From AA29 sp041481445 (GTDB taxonomy: Bacteria; Acidobacteriota; Vicinamibacteria; Fen-336): a DNA stretch of 40,841 bases. The position numbers and the translations under genes are program-made. Under the pieces are notes generated by a model. The model was not told the origin of the DNA, did not search any database, and worked only from the letters and a program-made list of their open reading frames with translations. The stretch lies in contig JBGPBV010000050.1 of the NCBI GenBank assembly GCA_041481445.1, forward strand, positions 1 through 40,841, read 5' to 3'. Below are positions 1-8,742 of the stretch, one piece after another; position 1 is the stretch's first letter, and every line of letters starts with the position of its first letter.

Positions 1-4
1 GCAC

Positions 5-589
5 TTGACCGAAGTGGCCTGCGTGGACGTGCCGCCGGGCGAGAAGCGACCGGAGTTTGGCTGCTTCAACGTCGGCACGGTCACCGGACTTCATTTCAGT
101 CAAACATCCGTCTACTGGCACTTGCGCGCGTTTCCAAGCCGCAAGGCCGCGGAGGCGGCCAGGAGCGCGACCGGAATCGTGGTGGAGGAAGACGGGCGAG
201 TGTGGCTCTCCGAATTCGGTCCCCGAGACCCTGCTCCGCGGGGAGGTGAAGCGATCGCCATCGTCGGACCACTGCCGCTTCCCGCCGCAAAGAGCTACGC
301 TGCGGTTCTCTCTTACGCGGTGATGCGGCCCGGCGACAGTTCGAGGGTGCATACACACCCGGGCCCCGAAGGCTGGTACGTGCTGACGGGAGAGCAGTGC
401 CTGGAGACTCCGGATGGCGCCAGCAGGGGTCGGGCCGGAGGAACCATGACGGTGCGACCGAATATTCCAATGGAACTGAACGTCACCGGTACGACGCTCC
501 GGCGTGCGTTCGCCCTGGTCATCCATGATTCGGCTCAGCAGAGGGGCATACCCTCTGACTGGAAACCGTCCGGAGCCTGTAGTCAGTAA
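5..589 (+). CDS. Cupin-domain protein, probably cut at the left edge
   Basis: The frame is open to the window edge and the first usable codon is a TTG, so the true start may lie upstream. The C-terminal half (about residues 98-175) looks like a single cupin barrel. It holds an HTH pair followed by PGPEGWYVLTGE, which would supply His/His/Glu metal ligands, then a Gly-rich turn and the second cupin strand set (TMTVRPNIPMELNVTG). The N-terminal half contains a run typical of small cupin proteins that begin with a sequence about a mixed beta layer, but I do not recognise a family there. No signal peptide is visible. It ends 52 nt before the stop of the convergent kinase gene. Substrate and function are unknown; single-domain cupins range from isomerases and dioxygenases to sensor proteins. 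Confidence 0.7.
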   Translation: MTEVACVDVPPGEKRPEFGCFNVGTVTGLHFSQTSVYWHLRAFPSRKAAEAARSATGIVVEEDGRVWLSEFGPRDPAPRGGEAIAIVGPLPLPAAKSYAAVLSYAVMRPGDSSRVHTHPGPEGWYVLTGEQCLETPDGASRGRAGGTMTVRPNIPMELNVTGTTLRRAFALVIHDSAQQRGIPSDWKPSGACSQ

Positions 590-641
590 CGATCGCTCGC
601 GCCGGTTCAATCCGGCCGCCCCGACCAACCGTCCAGTAAAG

Positions 642-2045
642 CTAGTCCGGCCGCCGCCTGCCGATGACGGTGGGGGCGTCTGCTTGCGGCGCCGATGCTT
701 CCCCTTCCGGGATCACGTCGCTCGCCGGCGGTACTTCGCGGTCGTGCGCCTCCACCACGTTGTCGCGCCCGGCCGCGCCCGCGAAGCTCGCGGCGAGCGA
801 CGCGATGGCCGGTCGCTGGCGTGGGTCCTTACGCAGCGCCGACATCACGATGCGATCGATCTCGGGCGCGATCTCCGGATCCGCTTCACACAAGGGCGGG
901 GGCTCGCGGTGGAGGTGCATCATGACGATGGCCATCAGGTCGGAATCCGGGCCCGAGAACGGGAGTCGCCCCGCGAGCATCTGATAGAGCAGCACCCCCA
1001 CGCTGTACACGTCGGAAGCGCTGTCGATCGCCTCCCCGCGGAATCGCTCCGGCGCCATGTAGGCGGGGGTGCCCAGGATGCCCCCCTCGACGGTGAGGTT
1101 CCCGGCCCGGGCGTCCTCGTCCGCCATCTTCGCGATCCCGAAGTCGAGCACCTTCACCGTCTCGCCGTGCGAGGTGCGTTGCAGGAAGACGTTCGCGGGC
1201 TTGACGTCCCGATGCACGATCCCCGCCGCGTGCGCCTCGGCCAGCGCCGCGCAGAGCGGGGTGAGGATCTCCGCGCAGCGCGGCGCCGCGAAGCGGCCGA
1301 CCCGGTTCATCTCGTCCTGCAGGCTCTGGCCCTCCAGCAGCTCCATCACCAGGAACGCGGCACCGCCGGCGGTCACGCCGAAGTCGGTCACCGCGACCGC
1401 GTTGGGGTGTTTCACCCGGCAGGCGGCGATCCCCTCGCGTTGGAAGCGCGCCAGCGCCTCCGGGCTGTTTCGGGCCGCGGTCAGAAGGACCTTGACCGCG
1501 ACCTCGTGCGCGAGGTCCACGTGGCGGGCACGATAGACCGAGCCGAACGAGCCGGAGCCGATCAGCGATCCCAGGCGGTACTTGCCGGCCAGGAGCGTGC
1601 CCGGGCCCGTCTCCGCGTCCGCTGACACTCCCGCGCCCGGCGCGGATACCGGCCGCAGGCGAAGTTGGGCTTCCACGCGCGCGAGCACGACGGGGAAGTC
1701 GAGCGGCTTGACGACGTAGTCGTTTGCCCCCGCCTCCAGCGCCTCCACGACGTCCGCGCTGTCCGTGCGAGCGGTGGCCATCAGGATCGGCAGCTGCAGG
1801 CCGGTGCGGGTCTTGCGGACCTCGCGGAGCACGTCCAGGCCCGACATCCCCGGCATCTCGATGTCGAGCAGGATGAGGTCGATCGGCTGGGCCGCGATGA
1901 GGTCGAGGGCGCTCGCGCCGTCGCAGGCCGTGAGCACGCGATATCCCTTCTTCTCGAGGCGGCGACTGAGCATGTCGCGGTTCGCCTCGTTGTCGTCGAC
2001 GACGAGCAGCGTGGGAGCTCCGGCACTGAGGGAGGTCGGCACCAT
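642..2045 (-). CDS. Response-regulator receiver domain fused to Ser/Thr protein kinase
   Basis: The 467-residue protein has two regulatory domains. Residues 11-130 are a CheY-like receiver: acidic pair D17/D18, phospho-acceptor D61 in LLDIEMPG, T91 and K113 (VVKP) are all present. Residues 154-430 are a Hanks-type kinase with glycine loop GSGSFG (163-168), ATP lysine K185, catalytic HRDVKPAN (D280, N285), DFG (D301) and activation-segment GTPAYMAPE (326-333 region). All catalytic residues are intact. The tail after about 430 is acidic/Pro-rich with no membrane segment, so the protein should be cytosolic. The arrangement implies that a histidine-kinase phosphorelay controls a Ser/Thr kinase; the partner histidine kinase is not in the window. 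It is divergent from the CE15-like gene, with a candidate promoter in the 242-nt gap. Confidence 0.93.
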   Translation of the reverse strand: MVPTSLSAGAPTLLVVDDNEANRDMLSRRLEKKGYRVLTACDGASALDLIAAQPIDLILLDIEMPGMSGLDVLREVRKTRTGLQLPILMATARTDSADVVEALEAGANDYVVKPLDFPVVLARVEAQLRLRPVSAPGAGVSADAETGPGTLLAGKYRLGSLIGSGSFGSVYRARHVDLAHEVAVKVLLTAARNSPEALARFQREGIAACRVKHPNAVAVTDFGVTAGGAAFLVMELLEGQSLQDEMNRVGRFAAPRCAEILTPLCAALAEAHAAGIVHRDVKPANVFLQRTSHGETVKVLDFGIAKMADEDARAGNLTVEGGILGTPAYMAPERFRGEAIDSASDVYSVGVLLYQMLAGRLPFSGPDSDLMAIVMMHLHREPPPLCEADPEIAPEIDRIVMSALRKDPRQRPAIASLAASFAGAAGRDNVVEAHDREVPPASDVIPEGEASAPQADAPTVIGRRRPD

Positions 2046-2077
2046 ATGTTCGATTCACCCGGTGTGGGACGAATGAG

Positions 2078-2104
2078 GCTATACCCCTGTCCGGGGACGG
2101 TCAA
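2078..2104 (-). promoter_or_regulatory. Candidate sigma-70-like promoter of the receiver-kinase gene
   Basis: On the minus strand TTGACC (2104-2099) is followed after 15 nt by TATAGC (2083-2078), about 33 nt upstream of the kinase ATG. The elements are good but the spacer is 2 nt short of optimum, so this is only a candidate. Confidence 0.35.
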
Positions 2105-2287
2105 TGGCGACGCCGCGGCCATCTCACGGCCTCGCGGTTGTCGCGAACAACGCTGGAGGCTCAGGACAATCGAGGCTCTCATGAGTGCGGATGACAGGGG
2201 CGATTGAACCTGACGCCACGGGCCTCGATTATCATCAAGCGCGCCACGCGCCTCTCGTCCCCGATGACCTGCGCGAAAGGCCACCCC

Positions 2288-3760
2288 ATGCACCAGCTAC
2301 GACGGATCTGTGCCCTCTCCGGCCTGAGCCTGCTGCCCGCGACGTGCCTGTGGGCCCAGGCGCCGTCGCCACCGGCGCCGGCGGCGGCATCGGCCGCGCC
2401 GGCGAACCCGTTCCTGCTCAGCCCCGAGGAGCGCGCGCGCCTGGATCAGCTCTCGCGCGAAGATCACGCCGACATGATGAGGCAGCTGGGCATCACGAAG
2501 CTCCGACCGGGCGCCAACGGCCGCGCGGCCGCCGGCGAGCCGGGCGCGGCGAACTACGATCCCGAGAAGGCCAACCCCTACCCGGACTGGCCGGATGCCC
2601 TGACCCTGAGGGACGGAGGCAAGGTCACGAGCGCCGAGATGTGGTGGCAGAAGCGGCGTCCGGAGATCGCCCTCGACTTCGAGCGCGAGGTCTACGGCCG
2701 TGTGCCCGCCGACGTGCCGAAGGTCGCGTGGACGGTGGCCGAGACCACGGAGACGGCGGTCGGGGGCCGGCCGGTCGTGGCCCGGCGAGTGATCGGCCAC
2801 GTCGACAATTCCGCGCATCCCGCCATCAGCGTGGACATCGCGATGGCCGTGGTCGTGCCCGTGAATGCCAAAGGGCCGGTGCCTGTCCTGATGATGTTCG
2901 GCGGGGGCCACATGCCCGGCGAGCCGCTGCCGCGATTCCCCGGCGTCCAGGAGCCCGCCGCCCCGCCTTCCACCGAGCAGCTCATCGCCGCCGGCTGGGG
3001 TTACGTCTCGCTCAACACCGCCAGCATCCAGGCCGACAACGGCGCCGGTCTCACCGCGGGCATCATCGGGCTCACCAACAAGGGCAAGCGCCGGACGCCC
3101 GAGCAGTGGGGATCGCTGCGCGCGTGGGCCTGGGGCGCGGCCCGCGCGCTCGACTACCTGGAGACGCTGCCGGCGGTCGACGCCAGGCGCGTGGGGATCG
3201 AAGGGGTCTCGCGCTACGGCAAGGCCGCCCTGGTCGGCATGTCCTTCGAGCCCCGTTTCGCGGTCGTCCTGGTGGGATCGTCCGGCGAAGGCGGCGCCAA
3301 GCCGCACCGCCGGAACTTCGGGGAGGCGGTCGAGAACCTCACCGGGTCGGGCGAGTACCACTGGATGGCGGGTAATTTCCTCAAGTACGGCGCGGCCGAG
3401 GCGTCGTTCGGGAGCAAGAACGCAAGCGACATTCCCGTTGACGCCCACGAGCTCATCGCCCTCTGTGCGCCGCGTCCGACCTTCATCAGCTACGGCATCC
3501 CGGAGAAGGGCGACGCGAACTGGCTCGACCAGCAAGGGAGCTACATGGCCACGGTGGCGGCGGGCCCGGTCTTCCGGCTGCTCGGGTCACGCGACATCGG
3601 CGTGATGGAGGACTACCGGGTCGCGAAGAGACCTCCCGTCAACACGAGCCTTCTCGACGGCGAGCTTGCCTGGCGCCAGCACGACGGCGGGCACGAGGAT
3701 CGTTCGAACATGAGCTTCTTCATCGCCTGGGCGAACCGGCGGCTTCACTACGCTCGATGA
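2288..3760 (+). CDS. Exported CE15-type glucuronoyl methylesterase-like alpha/beta hydrolase
   Basis: The ATG at 2288 is chosen because GAAAGG lies 7 nt upstream and the product then starts with a Sec signal peptide (charged RR, hydrophobic core, cut near AQA, about residue 25). The 490-residue protein has the alpha/beta-hydrolase nucleophile elbow G-V-S-R-Y-G-K with Ser308. A candidate acid, Glu334, sits in SSGEGGAK, and a candidate His469 in the C-terminal HDGGHED. The stretches WGSLRAWAWGAARALDYLE, HWMAGNF and DAHELIALCAPRP match the CE15 family, which cleaves ester bonds between lignin alcohols and 4-O-methyl-glucuronate in glucuronoxylan. A role in plant-polymer breakdown in the periplasm or outside is inferred from family. 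It is followed 49 nt later by the exported YVTN propeller. Confidence 0.8.
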   Translation: MHQLRRICALSGLSLLPATCLWAQAPSPPAPAAASAAPANPFLLSPEERARLDQLSREDHADMMRQLGITKLRPGANGRAAAGEPGAANYDPEKANPYPDWPDALTLRDGGKVTSAEMWWQKRRPEIALDFEREVYGRVPADVPKVAWTVAETTETAVGGRPVVARRVIGHVDNSAHPAISVDIAMAVVVPVNAKGPVPVLMMFGGGHMPGEPLPRFPGVQEPAAPPSTEQLIAAGWGYVSLNTASIQADNGAGLTAGIIGLTNKGKRRTPEQWGSLRAWAWGAARALDYLETLPAVDARRVGIEGVSRYGKAALVGMSFEPRFAVVLVGSSGEGGAKPHRRNFGEAVENLTGSGEYHWMAGNFLKYGAAEASFGSKNASDIPVDAHELIALCAPRPTFISYGIPEKGDANWLDQQGSYMATVAAGPVFRLLGSRDIGVMEDYRVAKRPPVNTSLLDGELAWRQHDGGHEDRSNMSFFIAWANRRLHYAR

Positions 3761-3809
3761 TTCGTCGAACCATGCCTGGCGCAGGGCGAGGCCGGAGGAG
3801 AGTGGCGAA

Positions 3810-4823
3810 ATGCTGAAGTCACGAATCGTGGTTGCGCTGTTGACGGCCGGCCTGGGATCCGTCGTCCTGGCCGGCCAGAGCACGTCGTCCGCCGTGTTGC
3901 TCGTTCTTTCGAAGTCCGACCAGACGGTGTCGGTCGTCGATCCCGCGACCCTGAAAGTCCTGGCTCGCATGCCCTCCGGACCGGACCCGCACGAGATCGT
4001 CGCGGACGCCGATGGGAAGGTGGCCTACATCTCGAACTACGGTGGCGCGGGCGGCGCCTACAACACGATTTCGGTCGTCGATCTCCTCGATGACAAGGCT
4101 CTGACGCCCATCGACCTCGGCGCGTTGCGCGGAGCCCACGGACTCGCCTTCGCGGGCGGCAAGGTCTGGTTCACCGCGGAAACCAACAAGGTGATCGGCA
4201 GCTATGATCCCGCAACCAAACGAGTGGACTGGGTGCTGGGCACGGGCCAGAACCGGACGCACATGATCGTCCTCTCCGAAGACCTGAAGCGGATCGTCAC
4301 TTCCAACGTGAGCTCGGCGACGATGAGCATCATCGACAAGATCGCGAGACAAGGGCCGATGGGTCCGCAGGACGACTGGGACCAGACCGTGGTCCCGGTC
4401 GGCAGAGGTGCCGAGGGCTTCGACGTTACGCCTGATGGCAAGTACATCTGGGCTGCCAATGCGCAGGATGGCACGATCTCCGTTCTCGACGCCGCGGAAA
4501 AGAAGGTCGTCGACACGTTGAACGTCAACGTCCGCAGCGCGAACCGGCTCAAGTTCACGCCGGATGGCTCTCTCGTGTTCGTTTCGACATTGAATGGCCC
4601 GGAGCTGGTGATCGTGGATGCCAAGACCCGCCGCGAGGTGAAGCGTTTGCGCATCGGACGCGGCGCCGCGGGAATCCAGATGCAGCCCGACGGTGCCCGT
4701 GCCTACGTGGCCTGCACGCCAGACGACTCTGTCGCCGTCATCGATCTCAAATCCCTGGAAGTCGCCGGTCACATCGAGGCCGGCAAACATCCTGACGGCC
4801 TCGCCTGGGTCGTCCGGCGATGA
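3810..4823 (+). CDS. Exported YVTN-family beta-propeller protein
   Basis: A strong Shine-Dalgarno sequence (GGAGGAG, 3794-3800) sits 9 nt before the ATG. Residues 1-22 form a Sec signal peptide ending near VLAG. The mature protein (about 315 residues) repeats blades of about 40-45 residues with the pattern 'V-V-D/L....V..I..G..P..I....DG..AYVSN', for example SVVDPATLKVLARMPSGPDPHEIVADADGKVAYISN and VIDLKSLEVAGHIEAGKHPDGLAW. This fits a seven-bladed YncE/YVTN-type propeller. Such proteins bind ligands or partner proteins; no catalytic residues are evident. Its G+C is visibly lower (near 60% in sampled lines) than most neighbours, which could mean a different history. It may share a transcript with the CE15-like gene upstream. 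It converges on the phosphatase gene with a 61-nt gap in which I see no clear terminator hairpin. Confidence 0.85.
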   Translation: MLKSRIVVALLTAGLGSVVLAGQSTSSAVLLVLSKSDQTVSVVDPATLKVLARMPSGPDPHEIVADADGKVAYISNYGGAGGAYNTISVVDLLDDKALTPIDLGALRGAHGLAFAGGKVWFTAETNKVIGSYDPATKRVDWVLGTGQNRTHMIVLSEDLKRIVTSNVSSATMSIIDKIARQGPMGPQDDWDQTVVPVGRGAEGFDVTPDGKYIWAANAQDGTISVLDAAEKKVVDTLNVNVRSANRLKFTPDGSLVFVSTLNGPELVIVDAKTRREVKRLRIGRGAAGIQMQPDGARAYVACTPDDSVAVIDLKSLEVAGHIEAGKHPDGLAWVVRR

Positions 4824-4884
4824 AGTCACACGCAGAAGGTATTCGAAGGCAACGCCCGGAAGGTCTATTCGCGGTGGAGGCCGA

Positions 4885-6354
4885 TTACGTGAACTTGGCG
4901 ACGACCAGGGTCAGGTCGTCCCGGGGCGGCGCTGCCCCGAGAAAGGCGCTGACCGAGGTCAGGATCGCGTCGCGGACGGCGTCCGGGTTCCCGGCGCCTG
5001 CCGTGGCCAGGAACTCACGCAGTCGGCTCTCACCGTACTCCTCACCGGCCGCATTGGCCGCCTCGGTCAGGCCGTCCGAGTAGAGGACGAGCACGTCTCC
5101 GGGGCACACCTCGACCCGGGCCTGCTCGTAGCGCGCCGCGGGAAGGACGCCGAGCACCGGGCCGCCGCCGGCGTCGAGACGCACGATCGCAGGTCCCTGG
5201 CCCCCGTCGCGGATCAGGAGCGGCGGATAGTGCCCCGCGTTGACGTAGCACAGTCGGCGCGTGAGCGGCTCGTAGTAGCACCACAGCATGGTGGCGTAGC
5301 GCGCCCCCGAGGCCTTCTCGCACAGCAGGAGATTCAGTCGCCCAGACTCCCGCTCGTGCGCGGACGTCGATTCCGACCATGCGCTGGAGCGGACGGCGCC
5401 GTGCATGACGCCCGTGACCAGCGCGGCGGGCACGCCCTTGCCGGAGACGTCGCCCACCACGATGGCAATGCGGCCGTCACCGATGCGGAACGCGTCGTAG
5501 AAGTCGCCGCTCACCTGCTCCGCCGGCCGGTAGGCGGCCGCCACCACCAGGGGCTCCAAGGCCTCCGTCCCCGACGGGAGCAGCTCGGTCTGCACTTCGC
5601 GAGCGATCTCCACCTGCTGCTCGAGGCGCCGGCCGCGCGCGTAGGAACGGAAGCCGAGGCCCGCGATCAGGACGGTCGCGAGCAATGCCAGCGCTCCGCT
5701 GCCGTTGATGGCGAGGTTCCGGCGGATGGGCCAGATGACGGAAGGGTCCCGAACGACGAGGGGCAGGGCGATCTCCACCACCAACAGCGAGCGCCGCGCG
5801 GTCGAGGGGCCCGAGGCCAAGGTCGTCGGAGGCGGAAGGACGGCCAGGCCGGACGAGTAGAGCGGAAAGACCTCCACCACGACCTCGCCCCCGGAAGCGG
5901 GAACGATCTTGTAGAGAGCCTGGCGGTTGCGGAAACGGGTGCTCTCCTCTTCGTTCGAGAACAGCCGAGCTCCCGGACTCCCTCGACGCGCCAGCACACC
6001 GCCATCCGGCCTCCGAAGCTCGATCCACCGCGGGTCGTCGGGCGCGCTGTCCGTCGCGTCCACCAGGAGCTCGAGCGGCGAGAGATCCGGCGCCGGCGAG
6101 CGTCGGAGCCTCTGCTCGAGAGCCACCACCTGCTGGCTCAGTTCCTGGCGCACCTGCTGAACGGCGAGGATACGCCAGACGAAGAGGTAGTCCCGGATCG
6201 AATTCACCAGCAGCAGGAGGGCCAGGACCGCGCCCGCAATCAGCCAGACCGTCACCCAGGCATAGGTTCGCGCGAGGTTTCGCCTGCGGGCCGGGGACGA
6301 ACGCCCAATCAGTCTCAGGTGCCTCTCCTCGCTCGACGCTGCGACAGAGTACAC
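4885..6354 (-). CDS. Membrane-anchored PP2C/SpoIIE-type phosphatase (RsbU-like)
   Basis: The 489-residue protein has a transmembrane segment at about 32-50, an extracytoplasmic sensor region of about 180 residues without a recognised domain, a second membrane helix near 230-252 (SGALALLATVLIAGLGF), and a C-terminal SpoIIE-type phosphatase from about 265. Metal-binding aspartates are intact: GDFYDAF (D284) and GDVSGKG (D302), with the family's NAGHYPPLL and YSDGLTEA motifs. Such phosphatases dephosphorylate anti-sigma-factor antagonists in partner-switching stress responses; no RsbV/RsbW pair is in the window. The start is a GTG with a poor ribosome site, so the exact N-terminus is uncertain. 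It begins 37 nt after the stop of the MFS gene on the same strand and could be the last gene of the fluoride-controlled operon. Confidence 0.9.
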   Translation of the reverse strand: MYSVAASSEERHLRLIGRSSPARRRNLARTYAWVTVWLIAGAVLALLLLVNSIRDYLFVWRILAVQQVRQELSQQVVALEQRLRRSPAPDLSPLELLVDATDSAPDDPRWIELRRPDGGVLARRGSPGARLFSNEEESTRFRNRQALYKIVPASGGEVVVEVFPLYSSGLAVLPPPTTLASGPSTARRSLLVVEIALPLVVRDPSVIWPIRRNLAINGSGALALLATVLIAGLGFRSYARGRRLEQQVEIAREVQTELLPSGTEALEPLVVAAAYRPAEQVSGDFYDAFRIGDGRIAIVVGDVSGKGVPAALVTGVMHGAVRSSAWSESTSAHERESGRLNLLLCEKASGARYATMLWCYYEPLTRRLCYVNAGHYPPLLIRDGGQGPAIVRLDAGGGPVLGVLPAARYEQARVEVCPGDVLVLYSDGLTEAANAAGEEYGESRLREFLATAGAGNPDAVRDAILTSVSAFLGAAPPRDDLTLVVAKFT

Positions 6355-6391
6355 GAGCTTGGAACGCCGGCCGGGAGCCGACGGCCAGCCG

Positions 6392-7582
6392 TCAACGTGC
6401 CAGCAAGGCGATCCGGGCCGCTCCCGCGAGCTGCAGGGCCGCGGCGGCGGCGAAGCCCCAGCCGGGCGCGGTCATCGCGGCCCAGAGCGTCCCGACGAGC
6501 GCGCTGGACACCATGTCACCGATCCCATTCGTGGCCGCCAGCAGCCCCATCCCCGCCCCGCGGCGATCCCGAGGGAGCAACGACGCCGCGTAGGATTTCT
6601 CGGCCACCTCCTCGCACGCGATGTAGGTCCCCGAGCAGACGAAGAGGATGAAGAGCCAGGCCGGCGTCGGGGGCGCGAGGGCGAACCCCAGGGTGGTCGC
6701 GGCCGCGAACAGATAGCCGGCCACCACGACCCGCCGGTGGCCGACCGTATCGGCGAGAGAGCCGATGGGGAACGACGCCACCGAGCTCACGGCGTTGTGG
6801 AGGACGTAGAGCGCCACTGCCGCCGAGGCCCCGCGCAGGGAAAAGAGGGAGCCGGCGAGGTGCTCGGTCGCGTAGAGGATCAGGAGCGTCCGCGAGAAAT
6901 CGCCGCATCCGAAGAGCAGGATCCCGGTGAGGTACTGGCGAAACGGCCGGCCGGTCGCCGCCAGCTCCCGCCACGGCGCGAAGGCCGCCCTGCGCGGTGA
7001 ATGGGGCGTCTCAACGACGAGGAAGGTGATCGCGAGGAAGGCGAGCAAGCCGGGAAGGACCGAGACCAGCATGAGATGTCGTGGCAGTACGCCGGCGGCA
7101 AGGAGGGCCATGGCGGTGAGAGGACCCAGAACGGCACCGGCGGCATCTCCCGCGCGCTCGAGTCCAAAGGCCCGTCCGTGCGCTTCCGGCGGCGCGCCCT
7201 CCGCCATGAGCACGTCGCGCGCGGGGCTCCGGCTTCCTCGCCCGAGCCAGGCCAGACCCCGGCACGCCATGACCTGCCACGCGCTCGTGCAGAGGCCGAT
7301 GGCCGCCGTCCCGAGCCCAGTGACGAGGTAGCCGGTAGCGGCGAGTGGCTTCCGGCGAGGAAGGCGATCGGCCATCACGCCGCCCCACAGCTTGGCCAGG
7401 GCCGAGAGGCCGTCCGCGCTCCCCTCGATCCATCCGAGGGCAGCCGAACCGGCGCCGAGGCTCAGCAGGAACGCGGGCAGCACGGCCGTGGCCAGCTCGT
7501 GCGACACGTCCGACAGCAGGCTCGCGAGCGATATGCCCAGCGTCGTCCGGTTCAGCCACTCCGGCGCGGGATCATCCCGCAT
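6392..7582 (-). CDS. MFS transporter, last clear member of the fluoride operon
   Basis: The 396-residue protein has about 12 hydrophobic segments and the major-facilitator signatures: WGGVMADRLPRRKPL in the loop after helix 2, and GLARLGRGSRSPARDVLMAE-like Gly/Arg-rich helix 4-5 features (WLGRGSRSPARDVLMA). The second half repeats the loop motif as GSLADTVGHRRVV. The ATG overlaps the 3' end of the DUF190 gene by 11 nt and has no clear ribosome site of its own, so translation is probably coupled. MFS proteins of this type export small molecules or drugs, or import anions; the substrate cannot be told from sequence. Its place behind crcB and DUF190 suggests an ion-stress role. Confidence 0.85.
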   Translation of the reverse strand: MRDDPAPEWLNRTTLGISLASLLSDVSHELATAVLPAFLLSLGAGSAALGWIEGSADGLSALAKLWGGVMADRLPRRKPLAATGYLVTGLGTAAIGLCTSAWQVMACRGLAWLGRGSRSPARDVLMAEGAPPEAHGRAFGLERAGDAAGAVLGPLTAMALLAAGVLPRHLMLVSVLPGLLAFLAITFLVVETPHSPRRAAFAPWRELAATGRPFRQYLTGILLFGCGDFSRTLLILYATEHLAGSLFSLRGASAAVALYVLHNAVSSVASFPIGSLADTVGHRRVVVAGYLFAAATTLGFALAPPTPAWLFILFVCSGTYIACEEVAEKSYAASLLPRDRRGAGMGLLAATNGIGDMVSSALVGTLWAAMTAPGWGFAAAAALQLAGAARIALLAR

Positions 7583-8339
7583 CGCCGGGTGACACGTACT
7601 TGATGACGCGCACGGCCTCCAGGGTGACGAGGCCCTCGGTGACCAGCTCGTCGACGACGGGCAGGAACGAGCGGATCCTCTCCTCGGCGTCCACGATCTC
7701 GATCACCACGGGCAGGTCGGTCGACAGCTCCAGGAGACCCGCCGTGTGCATCCGGGAGTGCCGGCCAAACCCCATCGGTCCCTTGAGCACGGTCGCCCCG
7801 GCGAGGTGCGCCTCCCGCGCCCGCAGCACGATCGCCTCGTAGAGGGGACGGTCCCGGCCCTTCTCGCGGTCGCTCTCCCCGATGAAGACGCGAAGCAGGA
7901 CGCCCTCTTCCGGGATCTTCATCGTCTTCACCTCCCAGGCGGTGCTGGCCTCCTTGGTCGCCACCACGTCGCAGCGAGCGACGACGTCCTTGGGCTCGAG
8001 GTCCTTCTCGCCGCCGCGATACAGGGCGACGTGAGCCCTCTCGAGGGTGATCGTCCCTTCCTTGAACACCGGCTCCACATGGGCCAGGAGCTTCGCCACG
8101 TGATTGGGCCCGTCCACGACCTCGACGATGACCGGGACTTCCTGCGACAGCGCCCACGGGTTCTCGTGAAGCACGGAGCCGTCCGGGCGCAGGCCCATGA
8201 AGCCCTTCAGGAGGGTGGCGCCCTGCAGGCCGTCGCGGTGCGCCGTCTCGACGATCCACTGGTAGAGCGGCTCCGTACCGTGTCGCGCCAGGTTCGTGAT
8301 GTGGAACCGGCAGAGGACCTGTTCGGCTTCGACCTTCAC
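7572..8339 (-). CDS. Tandem DUF190-domain protein
   Basis: The GTG start at 8339 is supported by GGAGG 6 nt upstream. The 255-residue protein is two DUF190 units: residues about 8-115 (RFHITNLARHGTEPLYQWIVETAHRDGLQGATLLKGFMG) and about 140-250 (RVFIGESDREKGRDRPLYEAIVLRAREAHLAGATVLKGPMGFG). Each has the PII-like ferredoxin fold pattern with 'PLY..IV..A....L.GATVLKG..G' and 'PVIVEVVD/E...I...L..V...'. DUF190 genes are commonly found next to crcB and are thought to modulate or accompany fluoride export; the biochemical role is not known. The double-domain form is larger than the usual one of about 110 residues. It lies 13 nt after crcB and overlaps the MFS gene by 11 nt. Confidence 0.9.
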   Translation of the reverse strand: MKVEAEQVLCRFHITNLARHGTEPLYQWIVETAHRDGLQGATLLKGFMGLRPDGSVLHENPWALSQEVPVIVEVVDGPNHVAKLLAHVEPVFKEGTITLERAHVALYRGGEKDLEPKDVVARCDVVATKEASTAWEVKTMKIPEEGVLLRVFIGESDREKGRDRPLYEAIVLRAREAHLAGATVLKGPMGFGRHSRMHTAGLLELSTDLPVVIEIVDAEERIRSFLPVVDELVTEGLVTLEAVRVIKYVSPGDAG

Positions 8340-8352
8340 GGGCGGCCTCCGG

Positions 8353-8742
8353 CTAGAACCATGACCGGCCCGCGACGAGGCCGAGGCGCACGGCGACGAG
8401 GCCGGCGAACAGGCTCAAGAACATGTTCGTGACCGCGGCGAGCCACAGGCCATCCTCGAAGAGCGCGTGCGTCTCGAACTCGAAGGTCGAGAACGTCGTG
8501 AAACCTCCGCAGAACCCCACCCCCAGGGCCAGCCTCATCGCATCCGAATGCGCCAGGGAGCGGCTGGCCAGGAACCCGCCGATGAGGCCGAGGATGAACG
8601 ACCCGGACACGTTGATCATGAAGGTCCCGAGCGGAAACCGGGCGTCGATCAGCGTGCCGGCCCAGCGCCCGATGATGTAGCGCGCGTTGCCTCCGATGAA
8701 CGAGCCCGCGCCCACGAGGAGATAAGGGAGGAAGCGCTCCAT
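8353..8742 (-). CDS. crcB: CrcB/Fluc fluoride ion channel
   Basis: The 129-residue membrane protein has four hydrophobic helices and the family signatures: GAGSFIGGNARYIIG near the N-terminus, GTFMINVSGSFILG in helix 2, and the phenylalanine-box segment GFCGGFTTFSTFEFE in helix 3. Fluc proteins form dual-topology dimers that passively export F-; a single gene copy, as here, normally means a homodimer. The ATG overlaps the USP stop in a TGATG arrangement (1-nt overlap), so the two are translationally coupled. A fluoride riboswitch lies 1.8 kb upstream at the head of the operon, which fits its function exactly. Confidence 0.96.
   Translation of the reverse strand: MERFLPYLLVGAGSFIGGNARYIIGRWAGTLIDARFPLGTFMINVSGSFILGLIGGFLASRSLAHSDAMRLALGVGFCGGFTTFSTFEFETHALFEDGLWLAAVTNMFLSLFAGLVAVRLGLVAGRSWF

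Noticed and set aside
601..616. GCCGG/CCGGC hairpin between the cupin and kinase genes as terminator
   Set aside because: The stem is only 5 bp and no T-tract follows; not reported as a feature.
631..640. Third copy of the 21-bp repeat suggested by GTCCAGTA
   Set aside because: Only 8 bases match and the following bases diverge; chance is a sufficient explanation.
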